18,200 nt of DNA from an uncultured Methylophilus sp. GTDB taxonomy: Bacteria; Pseudomonadota; Gammaproteobacteria; Burkholderiales; Methylophilaceae. How positions within the stretch are numbered: the first letter of the stretch is position 1; every line of letters starts with the position of its first letter. The stretch covers positions 1-18,200 of the forward strand of contig CAKZJM010000347.1 of the NCBI GenBank assembly GCA_936943315.1, in the 5' to 3' direction. A program made the position numbers and the translations under genes. The notes under the pieces are model-generated. The model saw nothing but the letters and a program-made list of their open reading frames with translations. It made no database searches and was not told where the DNA came from. Below, piece by piece: positions 1 through 6,894 of this stretch.

Positions 1-15
1 GTCTTGTTCTTTGCC

Positions 16-156
16 TTCTTTCTTATGGACAAGCATAAGAAAGAATGGTCGCCTACAGGCGAAATAAACGCTTCCCCAGCTCGGAGTGCACTCAAAATTA
101 AACCGCAACCTGGGCGAGCACAGAAAGTAACTCGCCCACAGGCGAAATAAATCGCC
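16..156. repeat. Hairpin-rich REP-like repeat cluster
   Basis: This stretch is dense in inverted repeats. A perfect 12-bp inverted repeat (16-27 with 34-45, loop GACAAG) is followed by TCGCC-TACA-GGCGA (49-62). Then come GGGCGAG/CTCGCCC (112-118 with 131-137) and TCGCC-CACA-GGCGA (132-145). The block around 49-70 is echoed at 132-154 (both contain ACAGGCGAAATAA), so there appear to be two diverged units about 83 bp apart. Such clusters resemble the short dispersed palindromic elements found between genes in many proteobacteria. It lies just past the end of waaA and could also slow or end transcription from either side. Copy number in the genome cannot be judged from one window. Confidence 0.5.
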
Positions 157-202
157 TCAACAATCAACTAATATCGAAACGACTAAGTGCCTCACTAAAG
201 AA

Positions 203-1468
203 TTAACTTTTTAACAATGGCGCTATCGCCATCATCAGTCTTTCCGTTGTCCCTCTATGCTGCGCCGTAAACCCCTTCGCGGCTTGCGACATCGTCGCTA
301 CTTTCCCCTTGTCCGCAGCCAATGCAGCGATCATGTCATGCAACTCACTCACATCCTTTAATTGCACTGCGGCATCCGCCATCACTGCCGCTTGCGTCAC
401 CTGCGCAAAATTAAACATATGTGGCCCCAATATGGTCGGTACGCCCATGGCTGCCGCTTCAATCAGGTTCTGCCCGCCCAGCGGCTGCAAGCTGCCCCCC
501 ATCACAGCGAAATCACTGGCGGCGTAATAGGTATACATTTCGCCCATGCTGTTGCCCAGCACCACGTGCACATCGTCAGTGATGGGCGATGTGAGTTGTG
601 TGCGCAGCACATAGTGCAGGCCACGCGACTTGAGTAGCGATTCGACTTCGGCGAAGCGTTGCGGGTGGCGGGGCACCAGCAGGGTGAGTACGTCGGTGCC
701 TTGCACGGCATCCAGTATCAGTGATTCTTCGCCTTCGCGGGTGCTGGCGGCCATGCATACGGTGCGGTGTTGGCCTAATAACTGGCGCAGTGCGGCACCT
801 TTGTCTGCGCTGTCGGCGGGCGGTGTGACATCAAACTTTAAATTGCCGCAGATGATGGGCTGCCTGGCGCCCAGTGCTTGCAGGCGTTCGGCATCAGCGG
901 CGGTTTGGGCGGCGACCAGCGCCAGTTGTTGCAGGCCCTGGCGCGTGAGGCTGCCCAATTTGGCGTAACCGGCGGCAGATTTCGCCGAGAGGCGTGCGCT
1001 TAGCAGCGCGATGGGGAGTTGCAGGCGTGTGGCCTGGTCGATCAGGTTGAACCAGAGCTCGGTTTCCATCAGCAACCCTAACGCAGGCTTAAAGTGCTTT
1101 AAAAAGCGTTTGGCGGCGCTGGCGGTGTCTACGGGCAAATACGCTTGCAGCACCCTGCCGCTGGCAATGTCTGCTTTGAATAATTGGCTACTGGTGTCGC
1201 GGCCTGTCGGTGTGCCGTGCGTGATCAGTAATTGATGTTCTGGATACTGCGCGAGCAGGGCGTTGATCAGGGGTTCGGTGGCGCGTGTTTCGCCGACAGA
1301 CACACAATGCACCCAAATGACAGGTGCCTTCACTGCTTGCGTGTAAAAGCCATAGCGTTCGCCCACATGCTGGCGGTATTCGGGTTGTTTTAAGCCACGC
1401 CAAAGCAGCTTGATTGGCAGCAGCAGCGCCACCATATTAATCAGTACGGTATACACAAATTTTGGCAT
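203..1468 (-). CDS. waaA: 3-deoxy-D-manno-octulosonic acid (Kdo) transferase
   Basis: A 421-residue protein, the usual length for WaaA/KdtA. WaaA moves Kdo from CMP-Kdo onto lipid IVA at the cytoplasmic face of the inner membrane, building the inner core of lipopolysaccharide. Visible support: an N-terminal hydrophobic anchor (about residues 5-22), the conserved GERYG segment (36-40) with the presumed catalytic Glu37, the WVHCVSVGE block (52-60), ETELW (135-139), and the GGSLQPLGGQN...EAAA signature (324-340) of the nucleotide-sugar-binding C-terminal half of this GT-B family. The start is the first ATG that includes the anchor; the ribosome binding site in front of it is weak (GAGA). It is transcribed divergently from nrdJa. 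Whether one or two Kdo residues are added cannot be read from the sequence. Confidence 0.95.
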   Translation of the reverse strand: MPKFVYTVLINMVALLLPIKLLWRGLKQPEYRQHVGERYGFYTQAVKAPVIWVHCVSVGETRATEPLINALLAQYPEHQLLITHGTPTGRDTSSQLFKADIASGRVLQAYLPVDTASAAKRFLKHFKPALGLLMETELWFNLIDQATRLQLPIALLSARLSAKSAAGYAKLGSLTRQGLQQLALVAAQTAADAERLQALGARQPIICGNLKFDVTPPADSADKGAALRQLLGQHRTVCMAASTREGEESLILDAVQGTDVLTLLVPRHPQRFAEVESLLKSRGLHYVLRTQLTSPITDDVHVVLGNSMGEMYTYYAASDFAVMGGSLQPLGGQNLIEAAAMGVPTILGPHMFNFAQVTQAAVMADAAVQLKDVSELHDMIAALAADKGKVATMSQAAKGFTAQHRGTTERLMMAIAPLLKS

Positions 1469-1549
1469 GGCGCTATTCTCGCATTAAAGGTACCAAAATG
1501 GGTGTTTCTGGTATCCATTTAGGGGGTTGTTGTATTGCCGACACACCCT

Positions 1550-1576
1550 GAAAAACAGGTGAGTGATGACTCACCT
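1550..1576 (-). terminator. Terminator-like hairpin between waaA and nrdJ
   Basis: AGGTGAGT (1557-1564) and ACTCACCT (1569-1576) form a perfect 8-bp stem with a GATG loop. Read on the minus strand the stem is followed by GTTTTTC, which is the form of an intrinsic terminator pointing towards waaA. It lies 82 bp before the waaA start, so it would either block antisense transcripts from the nrdJ side or act as an attenuator for waaA. The plus strand has no T-tract after it. Confidence 0.45.
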
Positions 1577-1650
1577 ATGCCGTAGCGCCTGATTCTTCCA
1601 TGCTACAAAAAATGCAAGAGACAGGCCGCAAAAAAATCACAAAAAAAGCA

Positions 1651-1679
1651 TTGACGCCAACTAGCTATAGGCATAAATT
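1651..1679 (+). promoter_or_regulatory. Putative sigma70 promoter of nrdJa-nrdJb
   Basis: TTGACG (1651-1656) matches the -35 consensus at five of six bases. TAAATT (1674-1679) sits 17 bp downstream as a moderate -10. This predicts a transcript start near 1686 and a leader of about 175 nt before the nrdJa ATG. The placement agrees with the NrdR-like boxes, one in the spacer and one just after the -10, where a repressor would block polymerase. Confidence 0.5.
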
Positions 1680-1705
1680 ACTGCCACCAACACAAGATAT
1701 TGTGT
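1658..1705 (+). promoter_or_regulatory. Paired NrdR-like operator boxes
   Basis: The downstream box, ACACAAGATATTGTGT (1690-1705), matches the published NrdR consensus acaCtAtATaTaGtgT at 13 of 16 positions. A weaker box, CAACTAGCTATAGGCA (1658-1673), matches at 9 of 16, concentrated in the core. The offset is 32 bp, about three helical turns, as expected for paired NrdR sites. NrdR is the ATP/dATP-sensing zinc-finger repressor of ribonucleotide reductase genes, and the next gene on this strand is a ribonucleotide reductase. The strong box is convincing; the weak one depends on spacing. Confidence 0.65.
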
Positions 1706-1706
1706 T

Positions 1707-1816
1707 TGACCGGCGCCGCTGCTCAAGCCATAGCGTGCGGCAAAATAAGCGTATAAACGCTTGCCACAGGCCGGTCTCGTTGCAACGCGTTGTTTACCGC
1801 AGGGGTTTGCCGGTCA
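1707..1816 (+). promoter_or_regulatory. Structured 5' leader of nrdJa with alternative pairings
   Basis: TGACCGGC (1707-1714) can pair with GCCGGTCA (1809-1816, 8 bp) or, less the outer base pair, with GCCGGTC (1770-1776, 7 bp). Between them AAGCGT-ATAA-ACGCTT (1747-1762) forms a compact hairpin, with GGC/GCC just outside it. These are mutually exclusive folds in a leader of about 175 nt. No recognisable cobalamin-riboswitch B12 box was found. An open frame at 1600-1869 crosses the region but has no ribosome binding site and overlaps the nrdJa start. Confidence 0.35.
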
Positions 1817-1862
1817 CAGCGCGTTATCAATTTAATAAGAAACACCAAGGTGGGAGAACTCG

Positions 1863-4028
1863 ATGCTGAAAGCCGTTGAACAAAAGAAAGTCCAGTCAGA
1901 AGGAGTTGCTGTGGAGATTCCCGTGCAGCCTGTCTCGCTCGATATTTGGGACAAGAAATACCGTCTCAAAACCAAATCGGGTGAACATGTCGATAAAGAC
2001 ATGGACGATTCTTACAGCCGCGTGGCTCGCGCGCTGGCCGACGTTGAAACCACCGAAGAGAAAAAAGCCGAATGGCACGAAAAATTTCTGTGGGCCTTGC
2101 GCCGCGGCGCCATCCCAGCGGGCCGCATTACCTCCAACGCAGGTGCGCAAGAGCACAAGCCAGCCACCTCTACTATTAACTGCACCGTCTCGGGTGTGGT
2201 TGAAGACAGCATGGATAATATTCTGGCTAAAGTGCACGAAGCAGGCCTGACCCTCAAAGCTGGTTGCGGGATTGGTTACGAGTTCTCCACGCTCCGTCCA
2301 AAAGGCGCGTTTGTGGCGGGCGCCGGCGCTTACACGTCTGGTCCATTAAGCTTTATGGATATCTACGACAAAATGTGTTTCACCGTGTCTTCTGCCGGTG
2401 GCCGTCGTGGTGCGCAAATGGCCACCTTTGATATTTCGCATCCTGACGTGACTGACTTTATCAAGGCCAAGCGTGAAAACGGCCGCTTGCGCCAGTTCAA
2501 CCTCAGCTGCCTGATCACCAAAGAATTTATGGAAGCCGTCAAAGCCGATGCCGAGTGGCGCCTGGCTTTCCCGGTCACCGAGAAAGAAGCCATTATCGAT
2601 GGCCTCAATGTGAACGACGAGTCACAAGTGGTGTGGCGCGACTGGCCGATCAAAGGCAAATACCTGACCAAAACCGAAGGTCCAGAAGCCGGTAAAGTGG
2701 CTTGCCGCATTTACAAAACCATCAAGGCGCGCCGTCTGTGGGATGTCATCATGTCTTCCACCTACGACTTCGCCGAGCCAGGCTTTATCCTGATCGACCG
2801 CGTCAACGAAATGAACAACAACTGGTTCTGCGAAAACATCCGCGCCACCAACCCATGCGGCGAGCAGCCATTGCCACCTTACGGCGCCTGCCTGCTCGGT
2901 TCAGTCAACCTGACCAAGTTCGTGCGCGAGCCATTCACCGACAACGCACATTTTGACTGGGACGAATACCACAACGTGGTCGCCGTGTTCACCCGCATGC
3001 TCGATAACGTGGTCGAAATCAATGGTTTGCCACTCGAGCAGCAACGCCAGGAGATCGCCCGTAAACGCCGTCACGGCATGGGTTACCTGGGCCTGGGCTC
3101 CACCCTCACCATGCTCAAAATGAAATATGGTGATGAAGAGTCCATCAAATTCACTGAAGAAGTCACCCGTGTCATGGCCGAAGTGGGCTGGGAAGTCGGC
3201 GTGCAACTGGCTGAAGAAAAAGGCCCGGCACCCATCATGGACGAGAAGTTTGAAGTCACTGCCGACATGCTGCGCGTGCGCCCTGAGATGGCCGCTGATG
3301 GCATCAAGGTTGGCCAAAAGTTGGCCGGTAAAGTCTTGCTGGGTAAATATAGCCGCTACATGCAGCAGTTCCCCGAAGGCCTGCGTAACCAGATCGCCAC
3401 TAAAGGTGTGCGTTTCACGCACCACAGCTCTATCGCGCCAACTGGCACCATTTCACTGAGCCTGGCCAACAACGCCAGCAACGGTATTGAGCCGAGCTTT
3501 GCCCACCACTATGCACGTAACGTCATCCGTGAAGGCAAAAAGTCTAAAGAGAAAGTCGACGTATTCAGCTACGAGCTGCTGGCCTACCGCGAACTGGTTA
3601 ATGCTAACGCGATGCCGTTTAGCGACAAGCCTGAAGAGCAATTGCCAGACTACTTCCTAGATTCATCCACCATCATGGCCAAAGCCCACGTGGATATTCA
3701 GGCCGCGGCACAAAAATGGATTGATAGCTCCATCTCCAAAACCATCAACGTGCCGACCGATTACGACTTTGAAGATTTCAAAGACATCTACCTCTACGCG
3801 TATGACAAAGGCCTCAAAGGCTGCACAACCTTCCGTTTCAATCCTGAAGCGTTCCAGGGCGTGCTGGTGACCGAGAAAGACTTAGAGAGCACCACCTACA
3901 AGTTCACGCTGGAAGATGGCACTGAGATTGAAGCCAAGGGTAACGAAGAAATTGAATACGATGGCGAGATTCACACTGCGGCGAATTTATTCGACGCATT
4001 TAAAGAAGGCTACTACGGGAAATTTTAG
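1863..4028 (+). CDS. nrdJa: Adenosylcobalamin-dependent ribonucleotide reductase, large part (NrdJa)
   Basis: A 721-residue class II ribonucleotide reductase, which reduces ribonucleotides to deoxyribonucleotides using adenosylcobalamin as radical generator, with no oxygen need. Hallmarks: a substrate-reducing Cys in TINCTVS (Cys107), the AGCGIGYEFS block (133-142), the catalytic NPCGE motif (Asn330, Cys332, Glu334) and the partner Cys in KGCTTFRF (Cys654). The protein stops without the C-terminal TSCPD and Cys-rich segment present in single-chain NrdJ; these are supplied by the next gene, as in Pseudomonas NrdJa/NrdJb. A good Shine-Dalgarno (GGGAG, 1852-1856) sits 6 nt before the ATG. Regulation is probably by NrdR through the boxes near 1658-1705. 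Confidence 0.95.
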   Translation: MLKAVEQKKVQSEGVAVEIPVQPVSLDIWDKKYRLKTKSGEHVDKDMDDSYSRVARALADVETTEEKKAEWHEKFLWALRRGAIPAGRITSNAGAQEHKPATSTINCTVSGVVEDSMDNILAKVHEAGLTLKAGCGIGYEFSTLRPKGAFVAGAGAYTSGPLSFMDIYDKMCFTVSSAGGRRGAQMATFDISHPDVTDFIKAKRENGRLRQFNLSCLITKEFMEAVKADAEWRLAFPVTEKEAIIDGLNVNDESQVVWRDWPIKGKYLTKTEGPEAGKVACRIYKTIKARRLWDVIMSSTYDFAEPGFILIDRVNEMNNNWFCENIRATNPCGEQPLPPYGACLLGSVNLTKFVREPFTDNAHFDWDEYHNVVAVFTRMLDNVVEINGLPLEQQRQEIARKRRHGMGYLGLGSTLTMLKMKYGDEESIKFTEEVTRVMAEVGWEVGVQLAEEKGPAPIMDEKFEVTADMLRVRPEMAADGIKVGQKLAGKVLLGKYSRYMQQFPEGLRNQIATKGVRFTHHSSIAPTGTISLSLANNASNGIEPSFAHHYARNVIREGKKSKEKVDVFSYELLAYRELVNANAMPFSDKPEEQLPDYFLDSSTIMAKAHVDIQAAAQKWIDSSISKTINVPTDYDFEDFKDIYLYAYDKGLKGCTTFRFNPEAFQGVLVTEKDLESTTYKFTLEDGTEIEAKGNEEIEYDGEIHTAANLFDAFKEGYYGKF

Positions 4029-4126
4029 TGTTTGCCTGCTGCGCTCGCGACGGCAACCATCTAAAATTTTAGTGAACTTAAAAGATTGAATTTATTGAAA
4101 AATTAAGCTCCAATAGGGAGAACAAC

Positions 4127-4819
4127 ATGGCAATCAAGATCGACAAAAAAATCACCGCATACAAACTGGTGACCGATGAAGACAAAAAAGCAGCCGAGGC
4201 CGCACAAGCGCCTGTCACAAACATCATTCAAATGGGTGAACCCTTGAGCCGCCCAGACATGCTCGTGGGCAACACCTATAAGATCAAAACGCCGGTGACC
4301 GAGCACGCGCTCTACATCACCATCAACGACGTCATCATGAACGAAGGCACGCCACAGGAACACCGCCGCCCGTTTGAGATCTTCATCAACTCCAAAAACA
4401 TGGAGCACTTTCAGTGGATCGTCGCGCTGACCCGCGTGATGTCCGCCGTGTTCCGTAAAGGTGGCGATGTCACCTTTTTGGTTGAGGAACTCAAAAGCGT
4501 ATTTGAGCCTAGCGGCGGCTACTTCAAAAAAGGCGGCAAATTTGTGCCTAGCCTCGTGGCCGAGATTGGTGAAGTCGTAGAAAAACATCTGCAAGAAATT
4601 GGCATGCTGAAAAAACCAGGCTTAGACGAACACCAGCAAAAACTGGTAGAAGAGAAAAAAGCGGAATACCTGGAAAAACATGCCAAGTCAGGTGAAGAAT
4701 CAAACGACGAAGGCTTCCCCAAAGGGGCGCAGCTCTGCAAAAAGTGTAATACCAAGGCAAGTATTTTGATGGATGGATGTATGACTTGCTTGAATTGTGG
4801 TGATTCTAAATGTGGTTGA
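4127..4819 (+). CDS. nrdJb: Ribonucleotide reductase class II accessory subunit with TSCPD domain (NrdJb)
   Basis: A 230-residue protein matching the separate C-terminal part of class II ribonucleotide reductases. The middle region (about 35-150) looks like the TSCPD domain. The tail carries six cysteines, Cys204, 207, 218, 221, 224 and 229, in a CxxC...CxxCxxC...C pattern; in related enzymes this tail passes electrons from thioredoxin to the active site and may bind zinc. It starts 98 bp after nrdJa behind a clear GGGAG (4116-4120) and ends just before a strong terminator, so the two genes should form one operon. Known split pairs in Pseudomonas have nearly the same sizes. NrdJa is expected to need this protein for turnover with its physiological reductant. 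Confidence 0.88.
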   Translation: MAIKIDKKITAYKLVTDEDKKAAEAAQAPVTNIIQMGEPLSRPDMLVGNTYKIKTPVTEHALYITINDVIMNEGTPQEHRRPFEIFINSKNMEHFQWIVALTRVMSAVFRKGGDVTFLVEELKSVFEPSGGYFKKGGKFVPSLVAEIGEVVEKHLQEIGMLKKPGLDEHQQKLVEEKKAEYLEKHAKSGEESNDEGFPKGAQLCKKCNTKASILMDGCMTCLNCGDSKCG

Positions 4820-4834
4820 GTCAGTGAGTTAAAC

Positions 4835-4860
4835 AAAAAAGGGGCTTCGGCTCCTTTTTT
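4835..4860 (+). terminator. Intrinsic terminator after nrdJb
   Basis: A run of six A is followed by GGGGC-TTCG-GCTCC and six T (4841-4860). The 5-bp stem contains one G-U pair and a stabilising UUCG tetraloop; the A and T runs extend the stem and give a bidirectional look. It closes the nrdJ operon and marks the left edge of the AT-rich block. Confidence 0.85.
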
Positions 4861-4888
4861 CAATTCAACCATTTTGAGGGTTTGTCTA

Positions 4889-6178
4889 ATGTCAGTCTCG
4901 GAAATGTTTCAAGGGTTTTTGGACAATATAAAAATTGATAACGCTTATGTGATCAGTTTGCGCTACGAAGAAATTACTGCTTCGTTAAATAAAAAATTTA
5001 GAGACACTGAATCAAAAACGGCCAATAGCCTGCAAGTTGGTTCATATGGAAGATGGACAGCCATTAAAGGTATTTCAGATCTCGACATGCTCTACATTAT
5101 GCCCGCAACAAAATGGGCGGATTATAAGGATGGCAAACAATATCAACTTCTCTCAGACACTAAGGATGCTATTAAATCAAGATACCCCACAACAGAGGTG
5201 TTTGTTGATCGCTTAGTTGTTAGAGTTTTATATAAAACCTTTCATGTTGAGGTTCAGCCAGTATTTGAAAATTCGGATGGCAGCTTTACCTATCCAGACT
5301 CATATGATGATGGAAGGTGGAAAGTGACTAGGCCACGTGAAGAAATAGAGGCGATGACTGAGTTTGATGCTAATAAGAATAAAAATCTTCGTCGATTATG
5401 CAAAATGGCTCGAGCTTGGAAAAATAAACATGGTTTAGCTATGGGTGGTTTGCTGATTGATACGCTTGCACATAACTTTTTGAAATCTACCAGCGACTAT
5501 GATGATAAAAGCTACACTTATTACGACTGGATGACTCGTGACTTTTTTCACTACTTGATGAATGAGCCTGATAAAGACCACTATCAGGCATTAGGCAGCG
5601 GGCAGGATGTTAGGGTTAAAAAGAAATTTCAGAAGAAGGCTAAAAAAGCATATGAGCTAAGCCTAAAAGCCATAGAAGCAGGCGAAACTGATGCAGCAAA
5701 TAATAAGTGGAAAAAGATTTTTGGACGACCCTTCCCTGCCTCTGCTTCGACACAGAAAGCTGCGTTTGCAGAGGCAACTCATTATTGGAGAAATACCGAA
5801 GAGTTTATTGAAGACCAATATCCTGTTGATATTAGATATAACTTAGAAATTGATTGTGAAGTATCGCAAAATGGTCAAGTTGAAACCTTGCTCAGGAAAT
5901 TGTTGAGCAGAACAATAAAACTTCCCCCAAAAAGGAGTTTAGCTTTTAAGGTTGTTAGTATCGATGTGCCAGAGCCATTTGAGATAAAGTGGAAAGTTCT
6001 CAATAGAGGAGACACAGCAAAACAAAGGGACTGTATTCGAGGGCAGATAGTGAATGACGGTGGAAATATGCAACGTGTAGAGACAACAGACTTCGAAGGT
6101 GATCATATCGTTGAGTGCTACGCCATTAAAATGGGTGTGGTTGTGGCAAAAGATAGGATTAGAGTACCTATTCAATAG
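4889..6178 (+). CDS. CD-NTase (cGAS/DncV-like nucleotidyltransferase) with AGS-C-like domain
   Basis: A 429-residue synthase of the SMODS/CD-NTase superfamily, enzymes that make cyclic di- or trinucleotide signals in CBASS anti-phage defence. The catalytic signature is intact: GSYGRWT (51-57), then DLD (Asp64, Asp66) and a third acidic residue in VEVQPVF (Glu121). The C-terminal part (about 310-429, with KWKVLNRG, CIRGQI and GDHIVECYAIK) resembles the AGS-C putative sensor domain that often follows this enzyme class. The chosen ATG has GAGGG (4876-4880) 8 nt upstream; a TTG at 4874 overlaps that site and is less likely. Codon use is much more AT-rich than in nrdJ, suggesting transfer. The SLATT gene follows after 8 bp. 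The nucleotide product cannot be predicted from sequence alone. Confidence 0.9.
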   Translation: MSVSEMFQGFLDNIKIDNAYVISLRYEEITASLNKKFRDTESKTANSLQVGSYGRWTAIKGISDLDMLYIMPATKWADYKDGKQYQLLSDTKDAIKSRYPTTEVFVDRLVVRVLYKTFHVEVQPVFENSDGSFTYPDSYDDGRWKVTRPREEIEAMTEFDANKNKNLRRLCKMARAWKNKHGLAMGGLLIDTLAHNFLKSTSDYDDKSYTYYDWMTRDFFHYLMNEPDKDHYQALGSGQDVRVKKKFQKKAKKAYELSLKAIEAGETDAANNKWKKIFGRPFPASASTQKAAFAEATHYWRNTEEFIEDQYPVDIRYNLEIDCEVSQNGQVETLLRKLLSRTIKLPPKRSLAFKVVSIDVPEPFEIKWKVLNRGDTAKQRDCIRGQIVNDGGNMQRVETTDFEGDHIVECYAIKMGVVVAKDRIRVPIQ

Positions 6179-6186
6179 AGGTAATT

Positions 6187-6789
6187 ATGACTAAAGATGA
6201 CTTACTAAAACATATCGCTGAAACCGCATACAACATTGGATTTGGCGCAAAAAAACACTTTGCTACCTACGACATTGTTGCAAAAGCTCCAGGTTTAATT
6301 AGTTTCATTTCTTTTGTTATCGGCATTTATGCGCTCATTTGTGAGAATCTCAACACTAAGTCTATTTCAGCCACCTTATTAGTTTTAGGGGTGGTTGGTC
6401 TGTATGTTTCATTCTATGACTCAAAAAAGGAGACATACGAACAAAATGGAGTAAAGCTTACAGACCTATTTAATGAGCTTAAACGATTAAATGGCTCAGT
6501 TAAATCTGTAAGTGTTCCAACACAAGATCACTTAGATAAATTGACCGAGATCGAGCGAAAATACACGCAGATTAGTAGCTCTCACCAAATTTTATTTAGC
6601 AATTGGTATGCACACTATAAATTCTTTTGGGAGCAGCAGATTGAATGGGTGAATGAGCAAAAGAAATTTAGTTTTTGGAGAGACAGAGTACCACTTTCGC
6701 TAACACTTTTTGTATTCATCACCTCAGTTCTTCTCGTTTTATATTTTAGTAAAGTTAACTTAGTTTTCTGCAATTGGGTGCTCACATAG
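6187..6789 (+). CDS. SLATT-type transmembrane effector of CBASS
   Basis: A 200-residue membrane protein immediately after the CD-NTase (8-bp gap, AGAGG at 6177-6181). Two close transmembrane helices (about 36-52 and 60-77) follow an N-terminal amphipathic segment. A long charged helical region (about 80-165) comes next, then a third hydrophobic helix (about 168-187). This arrangement and the position next to a SMODS synthase fit the SLATT families, 2TM proteins predicted to act as membrane-disrupting effectors triggered by nucleotide signals. The C-terminal helix goes beyond the basic 2TM plan. The exact SLATT family was not assigned. The tight spacing implies co-translation with the synthase. 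Confidence 0.75.
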   Translation: MTKDDLLKHIAETAYNIGFGAKKHFATYDIVAKAPGLISFISFVIGIYALICENLNTKSISATLLVLGVVGLYVSFYDSKKETYEQNGVKLTDLFNELKRLNGSVKSVSVPTQDHLDKLTEIERKYTQISSSHQILFSNWYAHYKFFWEQQIEWVNEQKKFSFWRDRVPLSLTLFVFITSVLLVLYFSKVNLVFCNWVLT

Positions 6790-6841
6790 TGCATGAGTTA
6801 TGGCGAATAAGCCCTGCGATACACCCTTAGTATCTGTGTCG

Positions 6842-6863
6842 GTAAGATAAGCAACTTACTTTT
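6842..6863 (+). terminator. Weak terminator-like hairpin before the Abi-alpha gene
   Basis: GTAAG (6842-6846) pairs with CTTAC (6855-6859) around an 8-nt loop and is followed by TTTT. The stem is short and mostly A-T, so any termination would be partial. It lies in the 105-bp gap between the SLATT gene and the next gene, and is the only hint that the third gene could be expressed separately. Confidence 0.25.
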
Positions 6864-6894
6864 AGAGTCAGATGGATATTTTATGGAGGGCTAT

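Noticed and set aside
1..150. Open frame from the window edge to a TAA at 148-150
   Set aside because: The translation is biased by inverted repeats and resembles spurious proteins called in dispersed repeats; a real gene tail cannot be excluded but is not supported.
1706..1862. Cobalamin riboswitch in the nrdJa leader
   Set aside because: Suggested by the enzyme's cofactor, but no B12-box or other conserved core of the known riboswitch could be found.
1600..1869. Open frame of 89 codons upstream of nrdJa
   Set aside because: It runs through the promoter and operator, overlaps the nrdJa start and has no ribosome binding site or recognisable protein content.
2901..3425. 174-codon minus-strand frame inside nrdJa
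   Set aside because: A shadow of the GC-rich coding strand; nrdJa is unambiguous in the opposite direction.
4103..4594. 163-codon minus-strand frame over nrdJb
   Set aside because: Shadow frame opposite a recognised protein, and it covers the nrdJb ribosome binding site.
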